From Bacteroidota bacterium (GTDB taxonomy: Bacteria; Bacteroidota; Bacteroidia; Bacteroidales; NBLH01), in the NCBI GenBank assembly GCA_025361565.1, contig JANYKN010000089.1, positions 62,001 through 126,000 on the forward strand: a DNA stretch of 64,000 nt, in the 5' to 3' direction. Every line of letters starts with the position of its first letter. The first letter of the stretch is position 1. Below the pieces are notes generated by a model that saw only the letters and a program-made list of their open reading frames with translations, had not been told where the DNA came from and did not search any database. Below are positions 8,410 through 16,286 of the stretch, one piece after another. Position numbers and translations under genes: made by a program.

Positions 8410-8753
8410 TAGCCCCAACCAATGCTCCAATATCTCAAAGGTCAAATATTCTCCCATGCCCTAATAATTCATTCCCCATTGATAAGAATCGATTTCCATC
8501 TCATTCAGATTAATACCCATCTATGTTTAACTGCTGTCTTTCTTCCTGAATTTAGTTCCATCTAGTTCAAATTCATGTCTATCTGTGACGATTTCATTTC
8601 CACCTCATTCTAATTAATTTCCCACTTGCTGAATTGTTATCTATGTAGTTAGAACGGATACCCTTTTGTTTCGATTCAGTTTCCATGTAATTTGAACGAT
8701 GATCCTTTTAACTCAAATGAATTATCTTATGTTTTGGATAGATGGGGATATCA
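8410..8753. repeat. Degenerate short repeats in intergenic space
   Basis: This gene-free stretch contains five related units beginning near 8494, 8556, 8598, 8637 and 8681. Each is roughly TTCCATCTxxTTCxAATTxAT followed by a CCCATCT- or CCTTTT-like end, spaced 39 to 62 bases apart. The similarity is loose and judged by eye. I see no coding potential and no strand-specific signal. Confidence 0.4.
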
Positions 8754-8792
8754 CAAAAAAAATTCCCTCTTCGTTGATGAAGCGGGAATTTT
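8754..8792 (-). terminator. Rho-independent terminator
   Basis: On the minus strand AAAATTCCC-GCTTC pairs with GAAGA-GGGAATTTT and is followed by a run of T. It lies 30 bases beyond the stop of the 244-aa hypothetical gene. Confidence 0.8.
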
Positions 8793-8821
8793 GATTTATT
8801 TATAAGGCAAAGTGTCCTGAT

Positions 8822-9556
8822 TTATTTTACAAGCTCCACAACTGGCTTTTCTTCCGGCTTACGCGATTTTCCAATATTACCGATAATTTTACTAAAATTG
8901 AACTGTTCTTTTTTTAAGGGTTCGTTTTTGTAATAGGCGGAAACTTTTTTGCAGATATCAATAATTTCGTCGTAGATGTCATTAAATGAATCGGCCATTT
9001 CTTTGGTAATGCCTTTGGTGGTTTCTTTAAAGTTTTCTTGGGTAATATTGGCAGATTTGAATGAATCGGCATAACTTATTATGGTGGCAATCAAGGAATC
9101 GTTCATGCCTTTTGCCGTAATATCCTTGCGCAAAGTTTCTGTCATATTGGTTTTAAAGGAGTACAGCAATTGCACCATTGCATGGTGTTTGCCAATTTGA
9201 ACTTCTTTGAGGCTTTTTGTAAAACCCAGGGTTTTTAAAATCTCGTCCCTTTTTGCAGGTTCTTTTTTAAAATCACCATCAATCTGGGTTTTAAAAAAAG
9301 CTACATCCCTTTGTGCAGGCAACATAATAGATTCCAATAGGGCAGAGGCTTCTCGCAGGCTTTTTTTAGAATCCACGCCCAATTGGGTATTTAACACATT
9401 GTCAATTTTTGTTTTTAAAGCGGTTGAATAGGTCGATGTCCAATCGGTGCGGACCAAAGAAAGTTCCGGCAACAAGGTATCAAAACTAGTAGCAATGGTT
9501 TGAGCTGTCATTAGCACATCAACATCTTTGAAACTGTATTTTCTACTTTTACCCAT
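8822..9556 (-). CDS. Hypothetical protein, mostly helical, 244 aa
   Basis: I do not recognise this family. The protein is cytosolic by appearance: no signal peptide or membrane segment. It is predicted mostly helical, with a Lys-rich beginning (M-G-K-S-R-K-Y) and a Lys/Pro/Glu-rich tail (residues about 225-244) that looks disordered. There are no cysteine or histidine clusters and no nucleotide-binding motif. The ATG at 9554-9556 is the only reasonable start and a good terminator follows at 8754-8792, so it is a real single-gene transcription unit. Composition is like its neighbours. Confidence 0.7.
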   Translation of the reverse strand: MGKSRKYSFKDVDVLMTAQTIATSFDTLLPELSLVRTDWTSTYSTALKTKIDNVLNTQLGVDSKKSLREASALLESIMLPAQRDVAFFKTQIDGDFKKEPAKRDEILKTLGFTKSLKEVQIGKHHAMVQLLYSFKTNMTETLRKDITAKGMNDSLIATIISYADSFKSANITQENFKETTKGITKEMADSFNDIYDEIIDICKKVSAYYKNEPLKKEQFNFSKIIGNIGKSRKPEEKPVVELVK

Positions 9557-9689
9557 AATAATTTAGAATTAAGTTTAAAAACTATTAGTAAACAATAACT
9601 TATAAACGGCTTTATTTTATTATTATTTAGAAAGCGGTGAAATATATATGTTAAAAAAGTTTAATTTTTTTTGAAGGGTGAGTGTAATG

Positions 9690-9746
9690 TGTCCAGTGGA
9701 GGGGAATTGACCACCTAGGCCTTTGGCCACCCCTCCAAAGGAGGGG
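9690..9746. repeat. GC-rich palindromic element
   Basis: CCCCTCC at 9730-9736 pairs with GGAGGGG at 9740-9746 across AAA, and GGCC-TTT-GGCC (about 9718-9728) makes a second hairpin. The word GGAGGGGAATT occurs twice. It ends two bases from the SDR stop codon and could act as its terminator. G+C is far above the local level, and the pattern resembles intergenic repeats seen in many Bacteroidota. Confidence 0.6.
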
Positions 9747-9748
9747 AA

Positions 9749-10522
9749 TTACAGGGTGGATTTTACATTGCCTCCTTCCACTGCATAAACCTGTCCGGTT
9801 ACAAATTCAGCTAGAGGAGAGAGGAGCCAAGTGGCTAGAGTTCCCAGGTAATCGGGATTTCCCATAAAGCCAGCCGGAATGTTTTTTATCCATGCCTCAT
9901 GCGCCATGTCGTAACTTATTTTTTCCAATTCGCTTTTTTTCTTTATCAACCGCTCAATGGCCGGTGTGGCATGTGAGCCCGGGGCTATGATGTTAAATGT
10001 AATATTTTCGCCACTTACTTCCTGCGATAAAGTTTTTACCATTCCAACAACTGCCAGCCGCAACGAAGTGCTGAGCACCAAATTTTGAATGGGTTGTTTA
10101 ACCGAAGAGCTTTCAATATAAACCAGTCTGCCATAACCTTGAGTTTTGAAAATTGGTAAGAGTTGCTGCGTAATTTCAACCTTCCACCGCAAAAGATTTT
10201 TATAGGCATCATCCCAGTTTTCAAGCTTTGTTTCCTGAAAACTTAAAGCAGGCGGACCTCCAGCATTAATTAGTGCTCCACTTATTTTGTATTTTTTAGC
10301 TAAATCCACTACATTTTCTATTGTTTCTGAAGTTGTTATATCGCCTTGAACGGGTATAAAATGTTTGCCAAAGCGGGCTTCCATGTCGTTAAGTTTGTCT
10401 TCATTACGGGCCACTCCTATAACTGTTGCCCCTTCTTTTATTAAGGCTTCGGCGGTTCCTTTTCCAAAACCACTTGTTGCACCGCAAACCAAAAAGCTTT
10501 GATTCTTTATTTTTATGTCCAT
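9749..10522 (-). CDS. SDR-family oxidoreductase, catalytic Tyr missing
   Basis: Short-chain dehydrogenase/reductase fold of 257 aa. The N-terminal Rossmann motif is G-A-T-S-G-F-G-K-G (T-G-x3-G-x-G type), followed by N-A-G-G-P-P after strand four and I-A-P-G-S-H-A-T-P near residue 190. The serine of the active site is present (E-S-S-S-V-K), but where Y-x-x-x-K should be the sequence is N-L-V-L-S-T-S-L-R-L-A, so both Tyr and Lys are absent. A subgroup of beta-ketoacyl-ACP-reductase-like SDRs shows the same loss. The C-terminal G-Q-V-Y-A-V-E-G-G-N is typical of the fold. It probably binds NAD(P), but whether it catalyses a redox step is open. Confidence 0.8.
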   Translation of the reverse strand: MDIKIKNQSFLVCGATSGFGKGTAEALIKEGATVIGVARNEDKLNDMEARFGKHFIPVQGDITTSETIENVVDLAKKYKISGALINAGGPPALSFQETKLENWDDAYKNLLRWKVEITQQLLPIFKTQGYGRLVYIESSSVKQPIQNLVLSTSLRLAVVGMVKTLSQEVSGENITFNIIAPGSHATPAIERLIKKKSELEKISYDMAHEAWIKNIPAGFMGNPDYLGTLATWLLSPLAEFVTGQVYAVEGGNVKSTL

Positions 10523-10663
10523 TTTCTTTTATTTGAGTAAATAGTAAAGTTTTGCTGAATTTAAGAAACGCATATCCTAAAACTTTAAAGAGACAGTTTG
10601 TTCAATTTGTAAATATAATTAGTTTAGTTCTTTGATTGGTTAGTTCTCATACAAAATTTCCAT

Positions 10664-10695
10664 AAAAAAAGCCCTGATTATAACCAAGGCTTTTT
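10664..10695 (-). terminator. Terminator of the 142-aa secreted protein gene
   Basis: On the minus strand AAAAAGCC and GGCTTTTTTT form a stem around a 12-base loop with a T-run. It lies 40 bases after the stop at 10735. Confidence 0.65.
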
Positions 10696-10734
10696 ACACT
10701 TTGAACTTCCTAAATATTTAAATTACTAAGTCCA

Positions 10735-11163
10735 TTAATTTTCACAGGGATGTCCCAAATTGAGACGGTCATCGTTATAAACTGAAAAAGTATTATCAGC
10801 ATTAAGTACCAGTGTGTGAATGTCTTTGATATTAATTCTTATATAAGCAAAATCTGCTTCACCTCCACTAGTTGTTTTCAACGTGAACATTAGTGGATTT
10901 CCATCCATATCCGTAAATTGAATATCACCCAATTCACTAGACCAATCTGTAACTTTTACCCAAAAAGGTGTGCCTGGTGTAATAGCAGTACCTGGCAATA
11001 AATCCTCAGAAAAAACAGAGGCTGATGTTTCTTTAACTTTTAGCTCATTGAGTGCATCGGATCTGTTGTTGACAATCCACAAACAATATTCTTGTGCATA
11101 AGCATTGCTCACAAATAATGAAAGCAAAATAACGGCAGATAATTTAAAAAGCATTTTTTTCAT
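10735..11163 (-). CDS. Secreted hypothetical protein, 142 aa
   Basis: No family recognised. Residues 1-23 form a classical signal peptide (K-K-M-L-F-K then a hydrophobic run ending N-A-Y-A-Q), so the product is exported to the periplasm or beyond. There is no lipobox. The mature part is about 119 aa, rich in beta-prone segments, with one cysteine near the beginning (E-Y-C-L-W) and one at the end (H-P-C-E-N) that could form a disulfide joining the termini. It is an isolated gene with its own terminator. Confidence 0.7.
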   Translation of the reverse strand: MKKMLFKLSAVILLSLFVSNAYAQEYCLWIVNNRSDALNELKVKETSASVFSEDLLPGTAITPGTPFWVKVTDWSSELGDIQFTDMDGNPLMFTLKTTSGGEADFAYIRINIKDIHTLVLNADNTFSVYNDDRLNLGHPCEN

Positions 11164-11437
11164 AAGTAAGAATATTTTATAAGTAATAAAAAATGTACTA
11201 ATATATAAATCTAATAAAAATAAATGATATTAGTTTATCCTAATTTGACAGATTAAAGATATTTTGGATTTTTTGCTTTTTTTGCCTTGATCTTAAATGT
11301 AAAAAACAGAAAAATCTAATTTTTCATTTCAGAGATTATGACAATAACGAGCCAATTTCTCAATTAAAACACCAAGAAATACTATTGATTTAAATAAGGA
11401 ATTTCAGAATCCTAATTAAAGGATTATTTTTGCTCAC

Positions 11438-12427
11438 ATGGAAAATTTAAAACTTGCAGAGAAAACTATATATCCATGGGGACACAAGCGCCCTTTTAAC
11501 GATTATTCAAGTTACTTTAAAGAAAAATTTACTGAACGAGTTCAAAAAGTAGCCATCGATGCTGGCTTTACCTGTCCAAACCGCGACGGATCAAAGGGGA
11601 GGGGAGGTTGCACTTATTGTAACAACGATACTTTTAACCCTTTTTATTGTCTGCCAAGCAAGTCGGTTACCCAACAGTTGAACGAGGGAATTGCTTTTTT
11701 TGAACCCAAATATAAAACACAACAATATTTGTGTTATTTCCAGGCTTATTCCAATACTTATGGAAGTCTGGATGTATTAAAAAAAATCTGGACAGAAGCA
11801 TTGTCCCACCACAAAGTAATTGGATTGGTAATTGGTACCAGGCCTGATTGTGTGAATGAAGAAATTCTTGATTATTTGGCTGAATTGTCAAAGAAATATT
11901 ATGTTGTACTTGAATATGGTGTTGAGTCAACCCTTAATCGATCACTTGAATTTATCAACCGATGCCATACTTATGAAGAATCGATCCATGCCATCCAAAT
12001 GGCTTCGGATAGAGGAATAGAAACTGGAATTCATATTATAATGGGCCTTCCGGGTGAATCAAGAGCCGAACTCATTCAACATGCTGCTACCATTTCAGAA
12101 TTACCTTTTAAAATGTTGAAAATTCATCATTTACAAATTATTAAGGGCACTATAATGGCAAAACAGTATGCCGAAAATCCTGAATTGTTCAATCTATTTG
12201 AAGCTGATGATTATATTGATTTAATTGTTGAATTTGTTGCGAATCTAAATCCTAAAATTATTATTGAACGATTTATTAGCGAATCACCTTCAGATTTGTT
12301 GATTGCTCCAAAATGGAATGGTTTGAAAAATTTTGAAATCGTTGATAGAATTGAGAAACGTTTAATTGAAACCGGAAACTGGCAAGGAAAAAAATATCAA
12401 AATACATTCGAAGAGTTAGTAAAATAG
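11438..12427 (+). CDS. Radical SAM protein, YhcC/TIGR01212 type
   Basis: 329-aa radical SAM enzyme of the YhcC group. The cluster-binding cysteines are C46, C58 and C61 (T-C-P-N-R-D-G at 45-51, then G-G-C-T-Y-C-N). This widely spaced C-x11-C-x2-C pattern is characteristic of the YhcC group (like the Elp3/HemN branch) and not the usual C-x3-C-x2-C. The barrel segments I-G-T-R-P-D-C, L-E-Y-G-V-E-S and I-M-G-L-P-G-E follow in order. The substrate of this family is not established to my knowledge; an RNA role has been suggested for relatives. TATTTTTG at 11425-11432, just before the ATG, resembles a -7 box and would give a nearly leaderless transcript. It is not near any peptide precursor, so I do not regard it as a peptide maturase. 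Confidence 0.85.
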   Translation: MENLKLAEKTIYPWGHKRPFNDYSSYFKEKFTERVQKVAIDAGFTCPNRDGSKGRGGCTYCNNDTFNPFYCLPSKSVTQQLNEGIAFFEPKYKTQQYLCYFQAYSNTYGSLDVLKKIWTEALSHHKVIGLVIGTRPDCVNEEILDYLAELSKKYYVVLEYGVESTLNRSLEFINRCHTYEESIHAIQMASDRGIETGIHIIMGLPGESRAELIQHAATISELPFKMLKIHHLQIIKGTIMAKQYAENPELFNLFEADDYIDLIVEFVANLNPKIIIERFISESPSDLLIAPKWNGLKNFEIVDRIEKRLIETGNWQGKKYQNTFEELVK

Positions 12428-12458
12428 TTTAGATTCAATAGCAAAGTCGGTATTTAAT

Positions 12459-12602
12459 GAGTCTGTCTAAAAAGTCCTAAAGGGTATGGACATGGAGCTT
12501 GTCGAAATGCGATGTACTGAGTTTATCGAAGTATATAAGATATTGATTATCAACAATCGTTTCGACAGGCTCAACATCCAAAAAGCACTTTTAGACAGCC
12601 TC
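12459..12602. repeat. MITE-like imperfect palindrome
   Basis: Terminal inverted repeats GAGTCTGTCTAAAA (12459-12472) and TTTTAGACAGCCTC (12589-12602) enclose inner complementary arms: GGAGCTTGTCGAA (about 12494-12506) opposite TTCGACAGGCTC (12561-12572). The element is 144 bases, non-coding, and could fold completely on itself. The end sequence resembles terminal repeats of Bacteroidota insertion sequences, so it may be a non-autonomous derivative. I found no clear target-site duplication. Confidence 0.6.
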
Positions 12603-12655
12603 AGCTATTTGTAGAAAAGTTTTTGATCTTCGAATATTTTTAAGCAAAACTGAAA

Positions 12656-15600
12656 CTAATTTAAAAAGTGGTCAATTTTTGATAATAGCGATTGCCGTTT
12701 AATAGGTTTTGAAATATAATCATTACATCCCGATTCAATACTTTTTTGCCTATCTTCTGGCAAAGCATGCGCTGTTTGGGCAATGATTGGTAAGTCCGGT
12801 TTAAATTCCCTAATTTTTTCAGTTGCCTGGTAACCATTTATCCCGGGCAATTGTATGTCCATCAATACCAGTTTAATTTCATCATGTTTATCACAAATGT
12901 CAACCGCTTCATTCCCTGTGAGCGCCCTAATAATTATTAAACCTGTTTTTTCAAGTATTTTGTGAAGGTATTTGTAACTGATTTCATCATCTTCAACAAT
13001 CAATATCGTTTGATTTTTCCATTCGTACAGACTATTTAATTTGGCTTCAATTTTATGGATTCGTTCAATATTGCCAACCTTATAAGGAATTGTAAAATAG
13101 AATGTTGATCCAGCTTTTTCAATAGATTCGTGCCAGATATGGCCTCCCAAAAGTTCAGCAAATCCTTTTGATATAGCCAATCCCAATCCTGTACCTCCAA
13201 ATTTTCTGGTATGCGATTCATCTGATTGCCTAAATCTGTCAAAAATAATTTCGCGCTTGGAATAAGGGATTCCAATGCCTGTATCTTTTACATAAAATTG
13301 GAGGTAGTGGTTGATTTTATTACCAGGTTCATCGGCTGGTACCAATAAATAACCAAATTCAATATATCCTTTTGATGTGAATTTAAGTGCATTGTTAATT
13401 AAATTGGTTAATATCTGCCTTAGTCGCATACCATCTGTTTTAATTATGCTATCAAGATTGCCTAAATCTTTGTGTATTTCGAGCCTTAATTTCTTTTTGT
13501 CAACAATTTCGGGTTTAAATAGTCCCATTAATTCGTCAAGCATATCATTAATGGAGCAATCTTCTTCGTTTATTTGAATTTGTCCAACTTCAATTTTCGA
13601 AATATCCAGTATATCGTTAATAATATTAAGTAATTGTTTTCCACTTTGATGTATGATATCAATATAGCTATTACGTTCTTTCTCAGTGGTTTCTTCACTT
13701 TTGAGCAAATCCGAAAAGCCGAGAATTCCATTCATTGGGGTTCGGATTTCGTGCGACATATTTGCAAGAAATGCTGATTTTAGTGTGTCGGCTTCTTCTG
13801 CTTTTTCCTTTGAAAGTATTAATTGTTCTTCAATTTTTTGTTGTTGAGTAATATCCGAAATTGTACCAATTAAACGGGTAGTAACCCCTTTACTATTCTT
13901 TAAGGCAACACCTTTGTCAATAAACCACCTGATATTTCCATCTTTATCGGTTGCCCTGAATTTGAAATTTAATTCCTTGATTTTGCCTTCTCTAAGTTCC
14001 TGATTTAATTTGGTAATTACCTCCATATCCACCGGATGGATATAGTTTTTCCAAATGCTAAAGCTATCTTCCACATCCGGTATTGGATAGCCCAATATTT
14101 CAAAAAGTACAGGGTCTGCATGTCCCTTATTTGTTTCAAGATTTCTTTCCCAAACCGCTACCATTGTTTCTTCTGTAGCTATGCGGTAGCGCTCTTTTGT
14201 TTTTAACAGATCTGATTCTGCTCTTTTTCGTTGGGTAATATCATCATAAATAACCACAATTTCTTTTGATGGCAAGCGATAAATGAAATTTTCGGTCCAA
14301 CTTAAAATTTTTCCATCGTTATCATAAATAATAATTGGAGTATTGGTTGCTTCGCCTGATTTCCATACTTTTCTAAACGATTCCAGAAGATTGTATTCCC
14401 TTAACGTGGGAAATACCAAATCTGCGCTCTTCCCAATAATTTCGGTACGCTTAATCCGTTCCAGCTTTTCGGCAGCTGAGTTGAAGTTTTTGAAAATAAA
14501 GTCACGCCCATCATCTACTACCTCAAAAATAGCTACATTATTACTCATATTTTCGAATAATGACCGGAACCTGATTTCGTTTTGTTTTAATTGTTCCTCT
14601 GTTCTTTTTCTGTTGGTAATATCGCGAATAACATTTAGAATACATAATTCATCGCCAATACGGGCTTGTTTCAAGTCCATTTCAAGCCAAAATGTTTCAC
14701 CTTTTTTATTACAAGCGAGCCAATCAAATAGCTGGTTTTCAGTTTCGCCTGTATTTTTTAATATTTTTCTAAATTCTTGTCCAGTATAATTTTCAAGCCC
14801 AGAACTTAACAGATCAATATCAATATCAAGTAATTCGTCTTTTGTAAATCCATAAATTTTGATACCGGCAGTATTTATGTCTGAAATCTTTAAGGTTTCA
14901 TTGTTAAAAATAATAATTCCATCATTGCTTGAATTGTAAATATTTCTGTAGCTTTCTTCTGATTTAATCAGCTGTTTTTCTGCTTCTTTACGCTCAGAAA
15001 CATCCCTGAAAATGGCATGATATCTACCGTCTGATAATAGTTTTATGTTAATTTCAACTGGTATTTTTGTGCCATTTTTTCTTAAAATTAATCTTTCAAA
15101 TGTTCCAGCTTTCCCACTTTTTACTTTATCGAGTAAAGAAACTTTTTGGTTTTTATTGGTCCGGTACAATAAATCTGTTAGTTTAAAACCTATCAATTCA
15201 TCAATTGAATAGCCGGTTAACCGGCAACCACTGTTATTAACATTAATCAAATAGCCTTGTTCGTCACCAACAAATATTCCGTCAGCAGCTTGATCGATAA
15301 GCACTTTATATTGATCTTCACTTCGAATAAGTGCCTCATTCTTTTTAATTAATTGCTTATTCGATTTTCTTAAATTTTCGTTTATCTGAAGATATTCTTC
15401 ATTTAAGGATAGGTATTCAATATTCTTTTTTTTAAGTTTGAGTTCTGCTTGTTTTCTAATCGTTATATCACTAATTGTTCCTTCTATTGCAATCGCAATT
15501 CCTTTTTTATCATAAATCAGATTCCAACTATGATAAAGCCAAACTATATCATCAGACTTAGTTAATGCCTGATATTCAAATGACTGACTTATGTTTTTTT

Positions 15601-16012
15601 CAAGCAGGTTTTGTAATCTTTCACTATAAATATCTTTCCAGTTATTCAATATCCTACTTTCTAGCAATTTAGGATTTGAAAAAAATTCTTCTATAGTAAA
15701 TTCTAAAATATTATAGGCAGCCGGGTTTATATATTCTAGTTTTCCGTCCTTTAGGGAGAACCTGAAAATAATATCTTTTGCATTATTAGTGATTAACCTT
15801 AATTGGTTTTCCAGAATATTTACATATTTTTTGAGCTCTTCAAGTTGGTTTGATTTTTCTTCGAATTTCAGCATTAATTTCACCAATTCACCCGAATCAT
15901 CAGATACTTGAACGATTGATTCGTTTGTGTTTTCCGATTTTACATCTTTCAACTTGAATTCCATTTGTTTCAAAAGAATTTCGAGTTCTTCGTATGATGG
16001 TTTTTTGGTCAT
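12656..16012 (-). CDS. Hybrid sensor histidine kinase with five PAS domains
   Basis: Soluble 1118-aa hybrid kinase with no membrane segment, so it senses a cytosolic signal. It begins with a coiled coil (about 5-70), then five PAS/PAC units (about 70-190, 228-347, 350-470, 475-600, 603-735), each ending in D-I-T/D-V-S plus a basic helix. The HisKA domain has the phospho-acceptor H754 in N-M-S-H-E-I-R-T-P-M-N-G. The ATPase has its N-box at 869-878, D-T-G-I-G-I-P from 910 and G-G-T-G-L-G-L. A receiver domain covers 1000-1118 with acidic pocket D1008/D1009, phospho-acceptor D1052 and K1102. No DNA-binding domain is fused and no response regulator is adjacent, so its output partner lies elsewhere. 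PAS4 and PAS5 are the most divergent. Confidence 0.92.
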   Translation of the reverse strand: MTKKPSYEELEILLKQMEFKLKDVKSENTNESIVQVSDDSGELVKLMLKFEEKSNQLEELKKYVNILENQLRLITNNAKDIIFRFSLKDGKLEYINPAAYNILEFTIEEFFSNPKLLESRILNNWKDIYSERLQNLLEKNISQSFEYQALTKSDDIVWLYHSWNLIYDKKGIAIAIEGTISDITIRKQAELKLKKKNIEYLSLNEEYLQINENLRKSNKQLIKKNEALIRSEDQYKVLIDQAADGIFVGDEQGYLINVNNSGCRLTGYSIDELIGFKLTDLLYRTNKNQKVSLLDKVKSGKAGTFERLILRKNGTKIPVEINIKLLSDGRYHAIFRDVSERKEAEKQLIKSEESYRNIYNSSNDGIIIFNNETLKISDINTAGIKIYGFTKDELLDIDIDLLSSGLENYTGQEFRKILKNTGETENQLFDWLACNKKGETFWLEMDLKQARIGDELCILNVIRDITNRKRTEEQLKQNEIRFRSLFENMSNNVAIFEVVDDGRDFIFKNFNSAAEKLERIKRTEIIGKSADLVFPTLREYNLLESFRKVWKSGEATNTPIIIYDNDGKILSWTENFIYRLPSKEIVVIYDDITQRKRAESDLLKTKERYRIATEETMVAVWERNLETNKGHADPVLFEILGYPIPDVEDSFSIWKNYIHPVDMEVITKLNQELREGKIKELNFKFRATDKDGNIRWFIDKGVALKNSKGVTTRLIGTISDITQQQKIEEQLILSKEKAEEADTLKSAFLANMSHEIRTPMNGILGFSDLLKSEETTEKERNSYIDIIHQSGKQLLNIINDILDISKIEVGQIQINEEDCSINDMLDELMGLFKPEIVDKKKLRLEIHKDLGNLDSIIKTDGMRLRQILTNLINNALKFTSKGYIEFGYLLVPADEPGNKINHYLQFYVKDTGIGIPYSKREIIFDRFRQSDESHTRKFGGTGLGLAISKGFAELLGGHIWHESIEKAGSTFYFTIPYKVGNIERIHKIEAKLNSLYEWKNQTILIVEDDEISYKYLHKILEKTGLIIIRALTGNEAVDICDKHDEIKLVLMDIQLPGINGYQATEKIREFKPDLPIIAQTAHALPEDRQKSIESGCNDYISKPIKRQSLLSKIDHFLN

Positions 16013-16254
16013 TCAGTTTTTAGCTTTTTGATATACAAATATAGCTAGAATTTAGGTCTATAAAAATTGTTATTAATATTTTTCAATGGACGAAGTGCTT
16101 TGTTTTGCAAATGTGTTATTCTGTATATCAAAGTAACTCTAATAATTAAGGTGTCTTTTAGAATATCTATGAATTGTTCGAATGAATAAATGTGATGTTC
16201 AAATGCAAAATTCTTATAAATCCACTGATTATTTTAGATTGGATTTTATGGATT

Positions 16255-16284
16255 AAAAAAACCCGGCTATAACCGGGTTTTTTT
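16255..16284. terminator. Strong bidirectional terminator
   Basis: Perfect stem AAAAAAACCCGG / CCGGGTTTTTTT with a six-base loop, T-runs on both strands. It ends two bases before the stop of the thioredoxin-fold gene, which it terminates. Confidence 0.9.
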
Positions 16285-16286
16285 AT

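Noticed and set aside
11438-12427. Radical SAM enzyme as maturase for the double-glycine peptides
   Set aside because: It has the YhcC-type cysteine spacing and no SPASM or RRE part, and it is 30 kb away from the precursors.
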